The notes under the pieces: model-generated | The model's input: the letters and a program-made list of their open reading frames with translations, nothing else | Databases searched by the model: none | Told to the model about the DNA's origin: nothing | In this document: positions 48,183 to 58,009 of the stretch, in pieces | Layout: the number at the start of each line of letters is the position of its first letter | Position numbering within the stretch: the stretch's first letter is position 1 | Translations under genes and position numbers: made by a program | Assembly: GCA_947479815.1 (NCBI GenBank) | Contig: CANKAT010000001.1 | Coordinates: 1-64,000, forward strand | Source of the DNA: Sphingobacteriaceae bacterium | GTDB lineage: Bacteria > Bacteroidota > Bacteroidia > Sphingobacteriales > Sphingobacteriaceae | Direction: 5' to 3' | DNA length: 64,000 nt

Positions 48183-48261
48183 TCTTATTGGAACTCAAGA
48201 TCATAATTGATAACACCTATTGGTATGCCTTTTTAACTAATTGAATGAGTGTTTAAATGAT

Positions 48262-49800
48262 TTATAAAGCTTTCGATTTACGCAACAAATTATGCATAAT
48301 TTGCTGAACCCGTTTATCAGGACCATGCGGACGGCTCCAATGCGACCATGGTAGCGTATGACCTGGTGGCATACCTAAAGCCTGTGCCCAAAAAATGGTT
48401 GAAGCACTGAACACAATATTTCCCTTTGGAGCAGTATAGATTGTCGAGGTCCATTGTTGAGGTTTTACTCCGCCACTCCAAGCGGTACCTTCTGCAACAA
48501 TCTCAAGTCCTGGAATTGGAGCGGGTTCGCCCATATATTCCCAGCCAATAAGCCCCGGAATACGATCTCCCTTTTTAATCCCAGTATCCTTAAACATCCA
48601 GTGCTCAGGTTTGGTGATAATCCAATCGCCACCCCCTGTTATAGGATTTATATTGCGAACCCCCATTAAGAATCCTTCATCAGGGCCGCGCTCAGGAAAT
48701 GGTCCGTTAATATTCTCGCGATCAATGGCATACTTGTTTTGAGCCCCATATGGGCCACCCCTAAAAATTATCCGGTTTTCGTCTCCATTGCTATTTGCCC
48801 GAAATGGTGAAACCCAGCAAACTGAATTACCTGATAAAAACAATAGATTAACGCCCTCGTCACGCATCTTTACCACACTGTTATACTGACGAATGTCCCA
48901 ATACTCATCATGTCCAACACTTATAAAAGATTTACACTTTAAACCACGTTCAGGTGAAATCATGTCGCTATTAGAACAATAGCTTACATCATATCCATGT
49001 TCTTCAAGAAAATAGGTTAACGGATGTTCGAGTGAAAGAAATTCGCCCGAACCAAAGGAAAGGGGGTCATTTACAACACCTGTATATTGCGACTGACGAC
49101 CATAGGGACGATCAAAGCTAACATCAGCCCATGGACCTTCATTACCTTTGGGGTGGGTATAAACCGAATAATTATTTGGCCATCTATTATATGCCTGCCA
49201 AGTATTATCAGAACATTGAAAAAGCACGTCGGCAGGACGGTCATCTCGGACTATAAAAATGATATAACTTTGCCAGTAAGGAACATTCTCATCACCGGGT
49301 AAAGTTGTTAAACGACCCAGATAAATCCCACTTAACCAATCATCGGGAATAGTAATTGAAGTACAGGGCTTCCATTTACATTCATGCAAATTTTTGAGCC
49401 CAAGCTTAGGTACAGGCTGTGAATAACCCTCAAAAGGGCCCATTTTAAGTAACAATCGAGCACCGCATCCGCCATAATATCCAGTACGGAAGATCTCGAT
49501 CTCAAATTTCACATTCTGATCTGTTGAAACCATAATATCAATAGATTCTCCGGCTTTAGCACTTTGTTTTGAGCAATATCCCTCAATCGAAGGACAACGC
49601 TGACCATCACGATCGGGACGTACACGGGTTAACTGCCAGTCTATTGAACCTTGTTTTTTATTCTCAGCCTCAATCAAGCGACTTCTTTGCTGGTTTACCT
49701 CATTAAAGCCTGATAATGGCAAAAATGCTGCTGCTAATCCAGCCTGAGCAGCATTTTTTAGCAATTTACGACGTGATAAGTTGGTTATATTTTTTTTCAT
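48262..49800 (-). CDS. N,N-dimethylformamidase beta/large-subunit-like protein, Tat signal (paralogue)
   Basis: 'SRRKLLKNAAQAGLAAAFLPLSGF'; same motifs as the preceding gene. Confidence 0.8.
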   Translation of the reverse strand: MKKNITNLSRRKLLKNAAQAGLAAAFLPLSGFNEVNQQRSRLIEAENKKQGSIDWQLTRVRPDRDGQRCPSIEGYCSKQSAKAGESIDIMVSTDQNVKFEIEIFRTGYYGGCGARLLLKMGPFEGYSQPVPKLGLKNLHECKWKPCTSITIPDDWLSGIYLGRLTTLPGDENVPYWQSYIIFIVRDDRPADVLFQCSDNTWQAYNRWPNNYSVYTHPKGNEGPWADVSFDRPYGRQSQYTGVVNDPLSFGSGEFLSLEHPLTYFLEEHGYDVSYCSNSDMISPERGLKCKSFISVGHDEYWDIRQYNSVVKMRDEGVNLLFLSGNSVCWVSPFRANSNGDENRIIFRGGPYGAQNKYAIDRENINGPFPERGPDEGFLMGVRNINPITGGGDWIITKPEHWMFKDTGIKKGDRIPGLIGWEYMGEPAPIPGLEIVAEGTAWSGGVKPQQWTSTIYTAPKGNIVFSASTIFWAQALGMPPGHTLPWSHWSRPHGPDKRVQQIMHNLLRKSKAL

Positions 49801-49934
49801 TCACTCAGGTTAACAGCAGGTTTAGTATTTAATATAGTGTATTTGGCTTTGAAAAAAGGGGGCAATTATTTATTAAAATCCTCTTTAGACTATAAAATTC
49901 ATGCCCTTTTGAAATCATAGCCTTTAACTAGTTA

Positions 49935-52907
49935 TTAAGAGCCTCCCTTTAGGTAAGCGATCAATTTTGACATTTCATCTTTAGTAATATTTTGTTCCAA
50001 TCCATCGGGCATCAAGGATAGTCCCGAATTACCCAGGTTTGCAATGTTCTTACGCAAAACGGCTTCATCTGTACCAAAAGTTGTACGCAAGGTAAGGCTG
50101 TTTTCCGTTTCTGAAACCAGCCAACCGCTGATTGTTCGCCCATCTTTTGTAGTTACTGAAACTGATTGGTATGCTGGTAAAACCTCGTAATTGGGAACCA
50201 GAATATGAAGTAACAATGCCTCTGCTGGTTGATTTTTTACCCCTGTCAAATCTGGGCCTACTTTACCGCCCTCTTTTTGATAGGTATGGCAAGCTGAACA
50301 AGATTTTTGAAAAACAGCTTTGCCCAATCTTCCATCTGCGGAAGCGCTGAGACTAAGTTTATAACCCTGATAAATCTTCATCCGATCGCCCCCCTCTAGT
50401 TCCTTAAACAGCAGCTTTGCCTGATCACTTACCTGAACATCCTTACTTGAAAGTAGGCGGGTACGGTCGGCAGAGGAAATTTCGGCCTCTTTGATATCTC
50501 CTTTTTCAATGGCCCTAAATAGCTCTTTGATAAATATTGTTTTAGAAACCAATGCCGAGGTTACTGCTGATTTTAGTCTCGGTGTATAAGCCGACCAAGA
50601 TTGCTTGGCCGTAAGCATAGCTGCGCCTCTTGCATCATTCAATCGTGAGATCGAAGAAACCACTCCTAATAAAAGTTCAGGTGGATTACCAGGGTCAAGC
50701 AATTTCTGTAATGTTTTATTGGCACGATCAAAATCAGTAAACCCGAGCAAGGCCGTTGCGCGAACGCGCGCTGCACTTGCCACTGTAGGATTCTCAGCGA
50801 TCTTACTTGTTGCTGAAATAAAATTATCTAATTGAAGATCTGAAACTTGTTCTCCCTGCAAAGCATAAATAAATCCTTTGCTTGAGCTACTGAAATCTTT
50901 TGCTCTTCCAGAGGCCCCTTCAGCTAATCCTAGCAAGCTTGATACCCGCCAGTCCATACCTGAAGAAGCATCCAAAACATCCTTCATAAAAATACGAGAC
51001 TCGGCAACAGTGCCACCATTGCCAAGCAATCGTCCCAGATCCTGCATCACTAATGAAAAAGCTATTGGATCGGCATTTTTCTGAGCTTTGAATGCTGCTA
51101 AAAACTGAGGAATACGTTTTTCAATTCCACTTAGCACTCCAGCACGAACCCATTGATCAGCACCATCGCGTGCTGCAACTACGGCCATTGCATTTATCAC
51201 ACCAGGACCTTCTAGAGAGCCCAATACCAATGCTGTATTAAAACGAACACGCATGGCCTCATCTTTTGCAGATATAGTTAACATCTGCACCAATTCAGGA
51301 TATTTATCACTCAACCCTCCGGCAAGCAATACTGCCTGCTCACGAACTCCAGAAACCTTATCCTTCAAGGCCATCTTAACAATACTTAAATTCAGAGAGT
51401 TTAGTGAATGAAGCAACCATAAAGCACGTGCGCGGCTTTCTGGATAAACTCCCTCTGATGCAATTTTGCCAAGTCCATTTACTAGTGTAGTGGAAGCATC
51501 ATTTTTTTCGAGCAATAAACGGTGTGCTGTGGCACGCTCCCACTCCTCAGAAGAAGCAAGAGAAGCCAATATTTTTACCATACTACTTTTAGAACTCAGG
51601 CGGGAAGAGATTTCTGCTATATTATCTTTGAAGTCTTTTCTAACAATACGGTAGATTCTGCCATCCGTTTTTCCACTTTCCCAATCCAAACCTGGTCTTG
51701 CCTCTTCGGGAACATAGGACGGATGATCGATGACCTTGCGATGCATATCGGCCAGGTAAAGAGCCCCCTCAGGACCATGCTGCAGAAATACAGGGCGGAA
51801 CCATTCATCTGTTGAGGATAAAAACTCGCGCCCTTCATAAGGAATTTTGGAACGAAAGGAAACAGTTTCGGGATTGACAAGCTGTCGCTGAACCAGATTT
51901 TGAGCCGATTCACAAATAAATATATTGCCCTGATGAGCTGGTGTTAGAGCTGTTCCGTTAAAAGCAAGCAGTCCACTAGCCGCCGTGAACGTACCCGCAT
52001 GTGAGCGGCCAATAAGTTTTGGGATGAAGTCAGCACTAGTTACTGAATGTGAGATGGGATAAACCACTGCATCGGCCTCAGTTTTAGAAACATTCTGCAC
52101 ACTTTCATTGAAAAGCAGGTTTGGGTTTCTCTTCAAATACCAGGGTTCCATCACAGTATGCATAACGGGATGACGGTTTGAAGACCCGAAACGTCTGCCA
52201 TAGGGATCGAATGTTAAACCAAACTGGCTTTTTCCTCCGGTAACCTGAAACTCAAAAGTTTCGGGATGAAAACGGCCGTCGGCAGACTTATAGGATACAG
52301 CTGGGCGATCGGGATGTTCAGGAGAAGTAATCGATCCGCCATTCAAACCTCCGGTCACATAGATCCAGCCATCGAGGCCCAGAATCGGGTGACTCGTTCT
52401 GATCTGGGCAGTTTGAGTGGCAAAAAAACCAGTAAGCACTACTTTTTTAATATCAGCAACACCGTCACCAGTGGTATCTTTCAGATAAAATAGATCTGGC
52501 GAACAGGTAACAAATACCCCTCCTTTCCAGGGAAGTATCCCATTGGGATAGGTCAAGCCAGTGGCAAATTCAGTTCGCTTATCGTATTTCCCATCGCCAT
52601 CTGTATCCTTTAATAAGGCAATCCGGCCAAGACGAGTAGGTGACCCCCCTTCTGCAGGGTCAGGATATCCGCGATCTTCAACCACATACATTTGCCGATC
52701 TTCATCAAATACCAAGGCCACAGGATCAATAACAAGAGGTTCAGAAGCGATCAGGTCGATGCGCATTCCGGGCTCGATCTGGAAACTATCTAGAGCCTTT
52801 TTCAGCCGTGCAGAACGCGGATCGGGTTGAAGCGCAGCTATTGTAAGTGTAAATGCTATGAATAACAAGCCAAAAATCAGGTATCGTTTGAAATAAAATT
52901 TGTTCAT
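49935..52907 (-). CDS. PVC-type heme-binding CxxCH protein (propeller + HEAT + cytochrome c)
   Basis: 'FQIEPGMRIDLIASEPLVIDPVALVFDEDRQMYVVEDRGYPDP', heme motif 'KSCSACHTYQKEGGKVGPDLTGV'; probable start MNKFYFKRYL at 52907. Confidence 0.9.
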   Translation of the reverse strand: MNKFYFKRYLIFGLLFIAFTLTIAALQPDPRSARLKKALDSFQIEPGMRIDLIASEPLVIDPVALVFDEDRQMYVVEDRGYPDPAEGGSPTRLGRIALLKDTDGDGKYDKRTEFATGLTYPNGILPWKGGVFVTCSPDLFYLKDTTGDGVADIKKVVLTGFFATQTAQIRTSHPILGLDGWIYVTGGLNGGSITSPEHPDRPAVSYKSADGRFHPETFEFQVTGGKSQFGLTFDPYGRRFGSSNRHPVMHTVMEPWYLKRNPNLLFNESVQNVSKTEADAVVYPISHSVTSADFIPKLIGRSHAGTFTAASGLLAFNGTALTPAHQGNIFICESAQNLVQRQLVNPETVSFRSKIPYEGREFLSSTDEWFRPVFLQHGPEGALYLADMHRKVIDHPSYVPEEARPGLDWESGKTDGRIYRIVRKDFKDNIAEISSRLSSKSSMVKILASLASSEEWERATAHRLLLEKNDASTTLVNGLGKIASEGVYPESRARALWLLHSLNSLNLSIVKMALKDKVSGVREQAVLLAGGLSDKYPELVQMLTISAKDEAMRVRFNTALVLGSLEGPGVINAMAVVAARDGADQWVRAGVLSGIEKRIPQFLAAFKAQKNADPIAFSLVMQDLGRLLGNGGTVAESRIFMKDVLDASSGMDWRVSSLLGLAEGASGRAKDFSSSSKGFIYALQGEQVSDLQLDNFISATSKIAENPTVASAARVRATALLGFTDFDRANKTLQKLLDPGNPPELLLGVVSSISRLNDARGAAMLTAKQSWSAYTPRLKSAVTSALVSKTIFIKELFRAIEKGDIKEAEISSADRTRLLSSKDVQVSDQAKLLFKELEGGDRMKIYQGYKLSLSASADGRLGKAVFQKSCSACHTYQKEGGKVGPDLTGVKNQPAEALLLHILVPNYEVLPAYQSVSVTTKDGRTISGWLVSETENSLTLRTTFGTDEAVLRKNIANLGNSGLSLMPDGLEQNITKDEMSKLIAYLKGGS

Positions 52908-53060
52908 AAACTTGTTAAATAAAATAGTAGTAGAAAATTCTCTAATTAAATATAAATGCTTAAAGCATAACATGATAGTACTTTTCCAAAGAAGAAATAT
53001 ACTATTTTATCACCTGCTTAAACCAATAAATTAACATTTTTTTTAATCAATTCTTAAATT

Positions 53061-54557
53061 TTAAGGTTGTTCATCTTTAAGTTTTTTCAGCAGACCAACA
53101 AGAACAGTACTGATTTTGGTAGATGCATCCACTTCCAAGTAGCTAGACCGGGCTCTCCATGTTTCATAACCACCCAGTTTATGATGCTCCGGAGTAGGCA
53201 AATAGCCATTGTAACCATTGGCTAGGGAAGTTGTAAATGTTGGCTTGAAAGGGCTTTTTGATTTGATATCTAATCCAATTTCAACAAATATTTCACAAGG
53301 AAGGGCAGCAATTGCCAGATCTCCCACACGGAAAGCCTGAATAATTAAAGGTACTTGTTTTGGAAAATCCTTAATCAACATCGTCTCGCGTGCATAAATC
53401 TCTTCCATTGTATTCATAACCGGCCCATTAGTTTTGGCGATGATCCCTTTTGCCCGATCAATTTCTTCCTTTTTAGGTAATCTTACCCCTAAATTAATCT
53501 CTGTTTGGGCAGAACTTAAAGAAATCCAATCCTGATACCGAATAGTTTGAACCGTTTTATAAGCTTCGGCAGCTACAACATTAGCGACCTGCCGCATTTT
53601 AGCGTATGGCGGCATAGCCGGAGGAGCTTCATTTGCAAACCAATTGATATTATTAATATTACCACTTGTCCCGTTAGAAAGCATCGCAACAAAGGGAGGA
53701 AAACCTTCATTATCCGACTCAAGCAATCCTTTCATCCGTTCTGCAAACATTCCAAAGTAATCGGCGGATATTTCACCTGGGCCAGTTCCTCCTACATAAT
53801 GTAGCGAGTAATTTGCAAGTAAGGCTATCGGTCTACCTTCCGTACTTTGTACAGATATAATTGGAAGTTCCGGATCTGTAGGGCCGGCTGGCTCCAGGCG
53901 ATCTGGATTACCTATACCCGGATTCATCTTTACCTGATCTTCTGTACCAAATGGGTTCATTAATGGCTTTCCTGGTTTCATTTTCCAGCGGCGATTAAAT
54001 ACCTGAGTTGGCTCATTGCCAACAGCCCATCCGATACGGGCAGGCACAAGATTATTATTTGCACGAACTACCGCATCAGCAATTCTTTCTCTGAGGAATT
54101 TCAGATATTCCGGATCCGGATCACTTTGAAATACCGAGCAAGCTGTCCCGCCTGAATGCGTATGAATGGCGGATATCATCATGTTTTCTATAGGAATATT
54201 GGTTAATTCATGTGCCCTGCGTTTAGCTGCATCCAATTCCTCCCTATAAATCATACAAAGATCTACAGTAAGTATAGCCAATTTGGTTTTCCCATCATCC
54301 AATACAATACAGCGAGCATGTGTTTCATCATGAATTTGTTTGACCATACCATCCTTCATATTTCCATTGATGGATGTTCCAATTTTAGGAGTGATATTAC
54401 TTGTAGCAGCACCGGCCCTGAAAAGTTTTCGGGAAGCATCCTGGGCATTGGCTGAAAAATTTGTCATAATCAGCACAATTAACATCAAAAAAGGATTCCT
54501 ATTGATGGAAAACAAAATTAGATGCGGGACTTTTAAAAGGACTTTGGATTTTTTCAT
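53061..54557 (-). CDS. neutral/alkaline non-lysosomal ceramidase-like protein
   Basis: 'FRAGAATSNITPKIGTSINGN', 'MISAIHTHSGGTA', 'NYSLHYVGGTGPGEISADYFG', 'MLSNGTSGNINNIN'. Confidence 0.85.
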   Translation of the reverse strand: MKKSKVLLKVPHLILFSINRNPFLMLIVLIMTNFSANAQDASRKLFRAGAATSNITPKIGTSINGNMKDGMVKQIHDETHARCIVLDDGKTKLAILTVDLCMIYREELDAAKRRAHELTNIPIENMMISAIHTHSGGTACSVFQSDPDPEYLKFLRERIADAVVRANNNLVPARIGWAVGNEPTQVFNRRWKMKPGKPLMNPFGTEDQVKMNPGIGNPDRLEPAGPTDPELPIISVQSTEGRPIALLANYSLHYVGGTGPGEISADYFGMFAERMKGLLESDNEGFPPFVAMLSNGTSGNINNINWFANEAPPAMPPYAKMRQVANVVAAEAYKTVQTIRYQDWISLSSAQTEINLGVRLPKKEEIDRAKGIIAKTNGPVMNTMEEIYARETMLIKDFPKQVPLIIQAFRVGDLAIAALPCEIFVEIGLDIKSKSPFKPTFTTSLANGYNGYLPTPEHHKLGGYETWRARSSYLEVDASTKISTVLVGLLKKLKDEQP

Positions 54558-54672
54558 TTCTTATAATTTAACGATGTGTTTCTGATTTAAAATTTCCCTG
54601 TGATCGGTGTTATCACCGTACCACTAGCTCTCTGGTCGGCGAAAACACCGACTAGTATAGCGGGATTTTTCT

Positions 54673-54739
54673 CTCGCAAAGACGCAAAGACGCTAAGCCT
54701 TACAATTTATTCACTTGCGTCTCTGCGTCTTTGCGAGAC
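54673..54739. repeat. palindromic intergenic element
   Basis: ctcgcaaagacgcaaagacgc ... gcgtctctgcgtctttgcgag inverted repeat. Confidence 0.8.
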
Positions 54740-54800
54740 CATTTTTTAAACCGCAATCCCTTGGCGAGGCTTGCGCTTTGTCATTGCGGGTGTTGCGCTT

Positions 54801-54908
54801 TGTCATTGCGAGCATAGCGAAGCAATCTCTTCGCTAATACCACTAACCGTCAAAAGATTGCTTCGTCATACCTCCCTGCTCGTCCGGTCAGGCGGGCTCG
54901 CAATGACA
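54801..54908. repeat. palindromic MITE/REP-like intergenic element
   Basis: 13-bp perfect inverted ends tgtcattgcgagc (54801) / gctcgcaatgaca (54896-54908) with inner agcaatct/agattgct. Confidence 0.82.
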
Positions 54909-54916
54909 TCACCCTG

Positions 54917-56443
54917 TCACTTCAATTCCGGTGGCAGATTTCCATAGGCCCACGGTGCTTTAAATGGTGGCGGTGGAGGAGGTAATGGCACTTTACCGGG
55001 TATCATTTGGTTAGCCAGTTCAATTCCTGTATTGGCAAACTGTCTTCCGGCAGAAACTTCCAGGTTACTGTATGAAGTGAGACGCGTTTCATAACCTCCA
55101 CCATTAGGGCCTAATGCTTCTTCTGTTGGAACATAGCCTGTTATACCATTGGCGAGTTCAACCACGAAAGTGAATGGGAATTTGCTTGCCGCCTTGATAT
55201 CCAATTGGTACTGAACAAAATATTCTGCAGGATTCGACACGAATACCATCGGGCCAACCTGTATAGCTTGTACTTCAACTTCCACTAATGGCCTGGCTTT
55301 TATGATTGCATCCAATACAAGAATCTCTTTTGCAAAAGTCCATTCAGTAGTACCCGATTTCTCAGGACCTGCCTTTACCAGTTCCAATGCATTTTGAACT
55401 TTCTCAGGAGTTGGGATACGACGCTTAACCGTCCAGACCCGCTGCCTGCTATCAAGCGGAATTTCACTTCCTGCACCACGGCGAATTAAAAGGAGGGTTT
55501 TATAAGCCTCAGCACCCACGCGGCCTCCAACAATATCCCACCATTCTTCAGCCCCCGGATTTTGAAATTTAGTTAGGTTATCCACCTGAGTAATATCACC
55601 ACAAGCACCCTGCATAAAAACTACCGGCAATGCTGCATTTCCAGTTGCCCCGCGTATGGTCCTTTCCATTGAACCAATCCAACTTGCTGAAATACCTCCC
55701 GGACTCGTTGTGGCATGGCATGAGAAATTAACTACAGTGCCCAACAAATTCCCTTTTAAATTCCATACACCAACGGTCCCTACCTGCGGATCAATTGGCC
55801 CTGCGTAATCAACAATATCAGGATTTCCTGCACCAGGATGGGAATAGCTCAATCCATTTTTCATCCGCAAACGACGGTTGTATGAAACTTTATCTTCATG
55901 CCCATTCCCAACGGCAAGCTTAGCATCTACACGATTTTCATTCGCAAGCACCACCGCATCAACTATCTGTTTTTTAAGAACTTGTGTATATCCGGGATTA
56001 GAAACGATAGAATTATTATTGACCAGATCTTTCACCAAAGGTGAGGCTTTGTCAAAATCTCCAGGTTCACCCATCCCGATTGGCCCTGATGAATGAGAGT
56101 GAGATGCTCCAATCATCACATCAGCCGGCAGGATGCCGCAACGCTTCTGAATCTCAGCCCGTACTTCCTGTACTAGATGACGGGTTACAAAAAGCAAATC
56201 GATCCCAACCAGAGCTACACGCTTCTGTCCATCATCAAATACGACGGCACGAACTTTACAGGGGTCATGAAAGGTCTTATGATAAGATTTTCCATAATTT
56301 CCAGGCGATTCCATACCAATATCCGGGGTAATATCCTGCTCAGCAAATCCGGCTTTAAAAATAGGTGCCGGCTTAGTACCGTCAGCTGCCATAGTTGATA
56401 CAGCGAGGAGGCAGAGATTGAAAATTGTTAAAATATAGTTCAT
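54917..56443 (-). CDS. neutral/alkaline non-lysosomal ceramidase-like protein (second subtype)
   Basis: 'FKAGFAEQDITPDIGMESPGNYGKSYHK', 'MIGASHSHSSGPIGMG', 'NFSCHATTSPGGISASWIGSME', 'FMQGACGDITQVDN'. Confidence 0.83.
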   Translation of the reverse strand: MNYILTIFNLCLLAVSTMAADGTKPAPIFKAGFAEQDITPDIGMESPGNYGKSYHKTFHDPCKVRAVVFDDGQKRVALVGIDLLFVTRHLVQEVRAEIQKRCGILPADVMIGASHSHSSGPIGMGEPGDFDKASPLVKDLVNNNSIVSNPGYTQVLKKQIVDAVVLANENRVDAKLAVGNGHEDKVSYNRRLRMKNGLSYSHPGAGNPDIVDYAGPIDPQVGTVGVWNLKGNLLGTVVNFSCHATTSPGGISASWIGSMERTIRGATGNAALPVVFMQGACGDITQVDNLTKFQNPGAEEWWDIVGGRVGAEAYKTLLLIRRGAGSEIPLDSRQRVWTVKRRIPTPEKVQNALELVKAGPEKSGTTEWTFAKEILVLDAIIKARPLVEVEVQAIQVGPMVFVSNPAEYFVQYQLDIKAASKFPFTFVVELANGITGYVPTEEALGPNGGGYETRLTSYSNLEVSAGRQFANTGIELANQMIPGKVPLPPPPPPFKAPWAYGNLPPELK

Positions 56444-57918
56444 GGTTTTACCTGGTTAAAAAGTTTAAGAATTTCAGTTACAATTTTTCGGGATGCTTCT
56501 TTTTCAACTTTATTGGTACCTAGCCAAGTTTCATAACCACCTAACTGATGTTGTTCAGGGGTAGGAAGGTATCCATAACTACCATTTGCCAGTTCAATGG
56601 TAAAGGAAGATTTGAAAGGACTTTTTGCTTTGATTTCAAGACCTATTTCTGTAAAAACCTCAAAAGGAATAGCTGCTACACCTAATTCTCCGATCCGAAA
56701 GGTCTGCATAAGCACATCAATATTATCAGGCCATCCATTCATTTGCATAGTTCGTTCTGCATAGGTTTTCTCTAGACGGTGAACAGGCGTTTCTGTCTCA
56801 GGCTTTGCAAGAACCTTTTGAGCATAGGCAATCATTTCAGGACTAGGTCTGCGAACTTTCAAATTCAGTTCCGACTGTGCCGCACGCAAGGGAACCCAAT
56901 CTTTGTATTGTATGGTCTGATATACGCGAAGAACTTCGTTAGCAACATCATTGGCAACGATACGCATTTTGGCATAAGGTTCATGCTTTTCTGCCGGACC
57001 ACTGAAATTGATATTGTTTACATCTCCTGATGTACCATTAGACATGATTCCTACAAATGGAGGATCCTGACGGTCTGCCTTTACTAATTCCTGAATACGG
57101 CCTGCAAAAACTGCAAAATAATCTGCCGAAATATGATCCTTGGGTACACCACCAACGTAATGAAGGGAATAATTTGCCAGTATCCCAATTGGACGTCCTT
57201 TTAGAGATTGAACCGAAATGAATGATACTTGCGGATCTGTTGACCCTGCCGGTTCAAGCAGCTCCGGATTTTTGATCCCCGGATTCATCAGTACCTGATC
57301 CATACCACCGAATGGATTGACTACCGGATTTTTCATTTTCCATCGGCGGTTAAAAAGGTGCTGAGGCACATTCCCGGCACCCCAACCAATGCGGGCAGGT
57401 TCCAAATTATTTACTGCTATACGCACTCCATCCGCAATCCGGCGGACAAGAAAACGCTGGTAATCATCAAGAGGCATTCCAGCATTCCATCCACCTCTTA
57501 AGTTTCCAAGTCCGCTGGCACTACTGGCAGAATGTGTATGGTCTGAAGATATCAGAATCTGGGCTGTGGGAATCTTTGTTTCTTCAAAGATCAATCGTTT
57601 GGCCTCATCAAATACTTCACGGATAATACCCACATTATCTACCACAACAAACACCAGTTTTGTGGTTCCGTCATCCAGAACAAGGCTGCGTGCATGCAAT
57701 TCGTCGTGGACATAATTTGCAGGAGGTGGAATACCAAAGTTTCCCACTAAACCTGAACCCAAGGGTGGAGTTATGTTTGCAGTTGATGCACCAGCTCGGA
57801 AAGTAGTATTCTGAGCATAAAGCTGGGAATCAAATAATAGCATCAGTATAAAACTGAAAACCATAGTTAAAAGCCTAGCAGTACAACCATAATTTAGAAA
57901 TTTAATTATATTTTTCAT
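56440..57918 (-). CDS. neutral/alkaline non-lysosomal ceramidase-like protein
   Basis: 'FRAGASTANITPPLGSGLVGNFG', 'ISSDHTHSASSAS', 'NYSLHYVGGVPKDHISADYFAVFAG'. Confidence 0.85.
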   Translation of the reverse strand: MKNIIKFLNYGCTARLLTMVFSFILMLLFDSQLYAQNTTFRAGASTANITPPLGSGLVGNFGIPPPANYVHDELHARSLVLDDGTTKLVFVVVDNVGIIREVFDEAKRLIFEETKIPTAQILISSDHTHSASSASGLGNLRGGWNAGMPLDDYQRFLVRRIADGVRIAVNNLEPARIGWGAGNVPQHLFNRRWKMKNPVVNPFGGMDQVLMNPGIKNPELLEPAGSTDPQVSFISVQSLKGRPIGILANYSLHYVGGVPKDHISADYFAVFAGRIQELVKADRQDPPFVGIMSNGTSGDVNNINFSGPAEKHEPYAKMRIVANDVANEVLRVYQTIQYKDWVPLRAAQSELNLKVRRPSPEMIAYAQKVLAKPETETPVHRLEKTYAERTMQMNGWPDNIDVLMQTFRIGELGVAAIPFEVFTEIGLEIKAKSPFKSSFTIELANGSYGYLPTPEQHQLGGYETWLGTNKVEKEASRKIVTEILKLFNQVKP

Positions 57919-58009
57919 ATTTATTCTTGTTATTGCTTGTTTAAATTAAAACCTTGCAGGTAAAAAATTATATTGCTAGACTTATTTAATTCTAATTTCC
58001 AAAAACCAA

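Noticed and set aside
54673-54908. tRNA or small structured RNA genes in the GC-rich palindromic gap
   Set aside because: No cloverleaf or CCA-type pattern; inverted repeats are better explained as REP/MITE-like elements.
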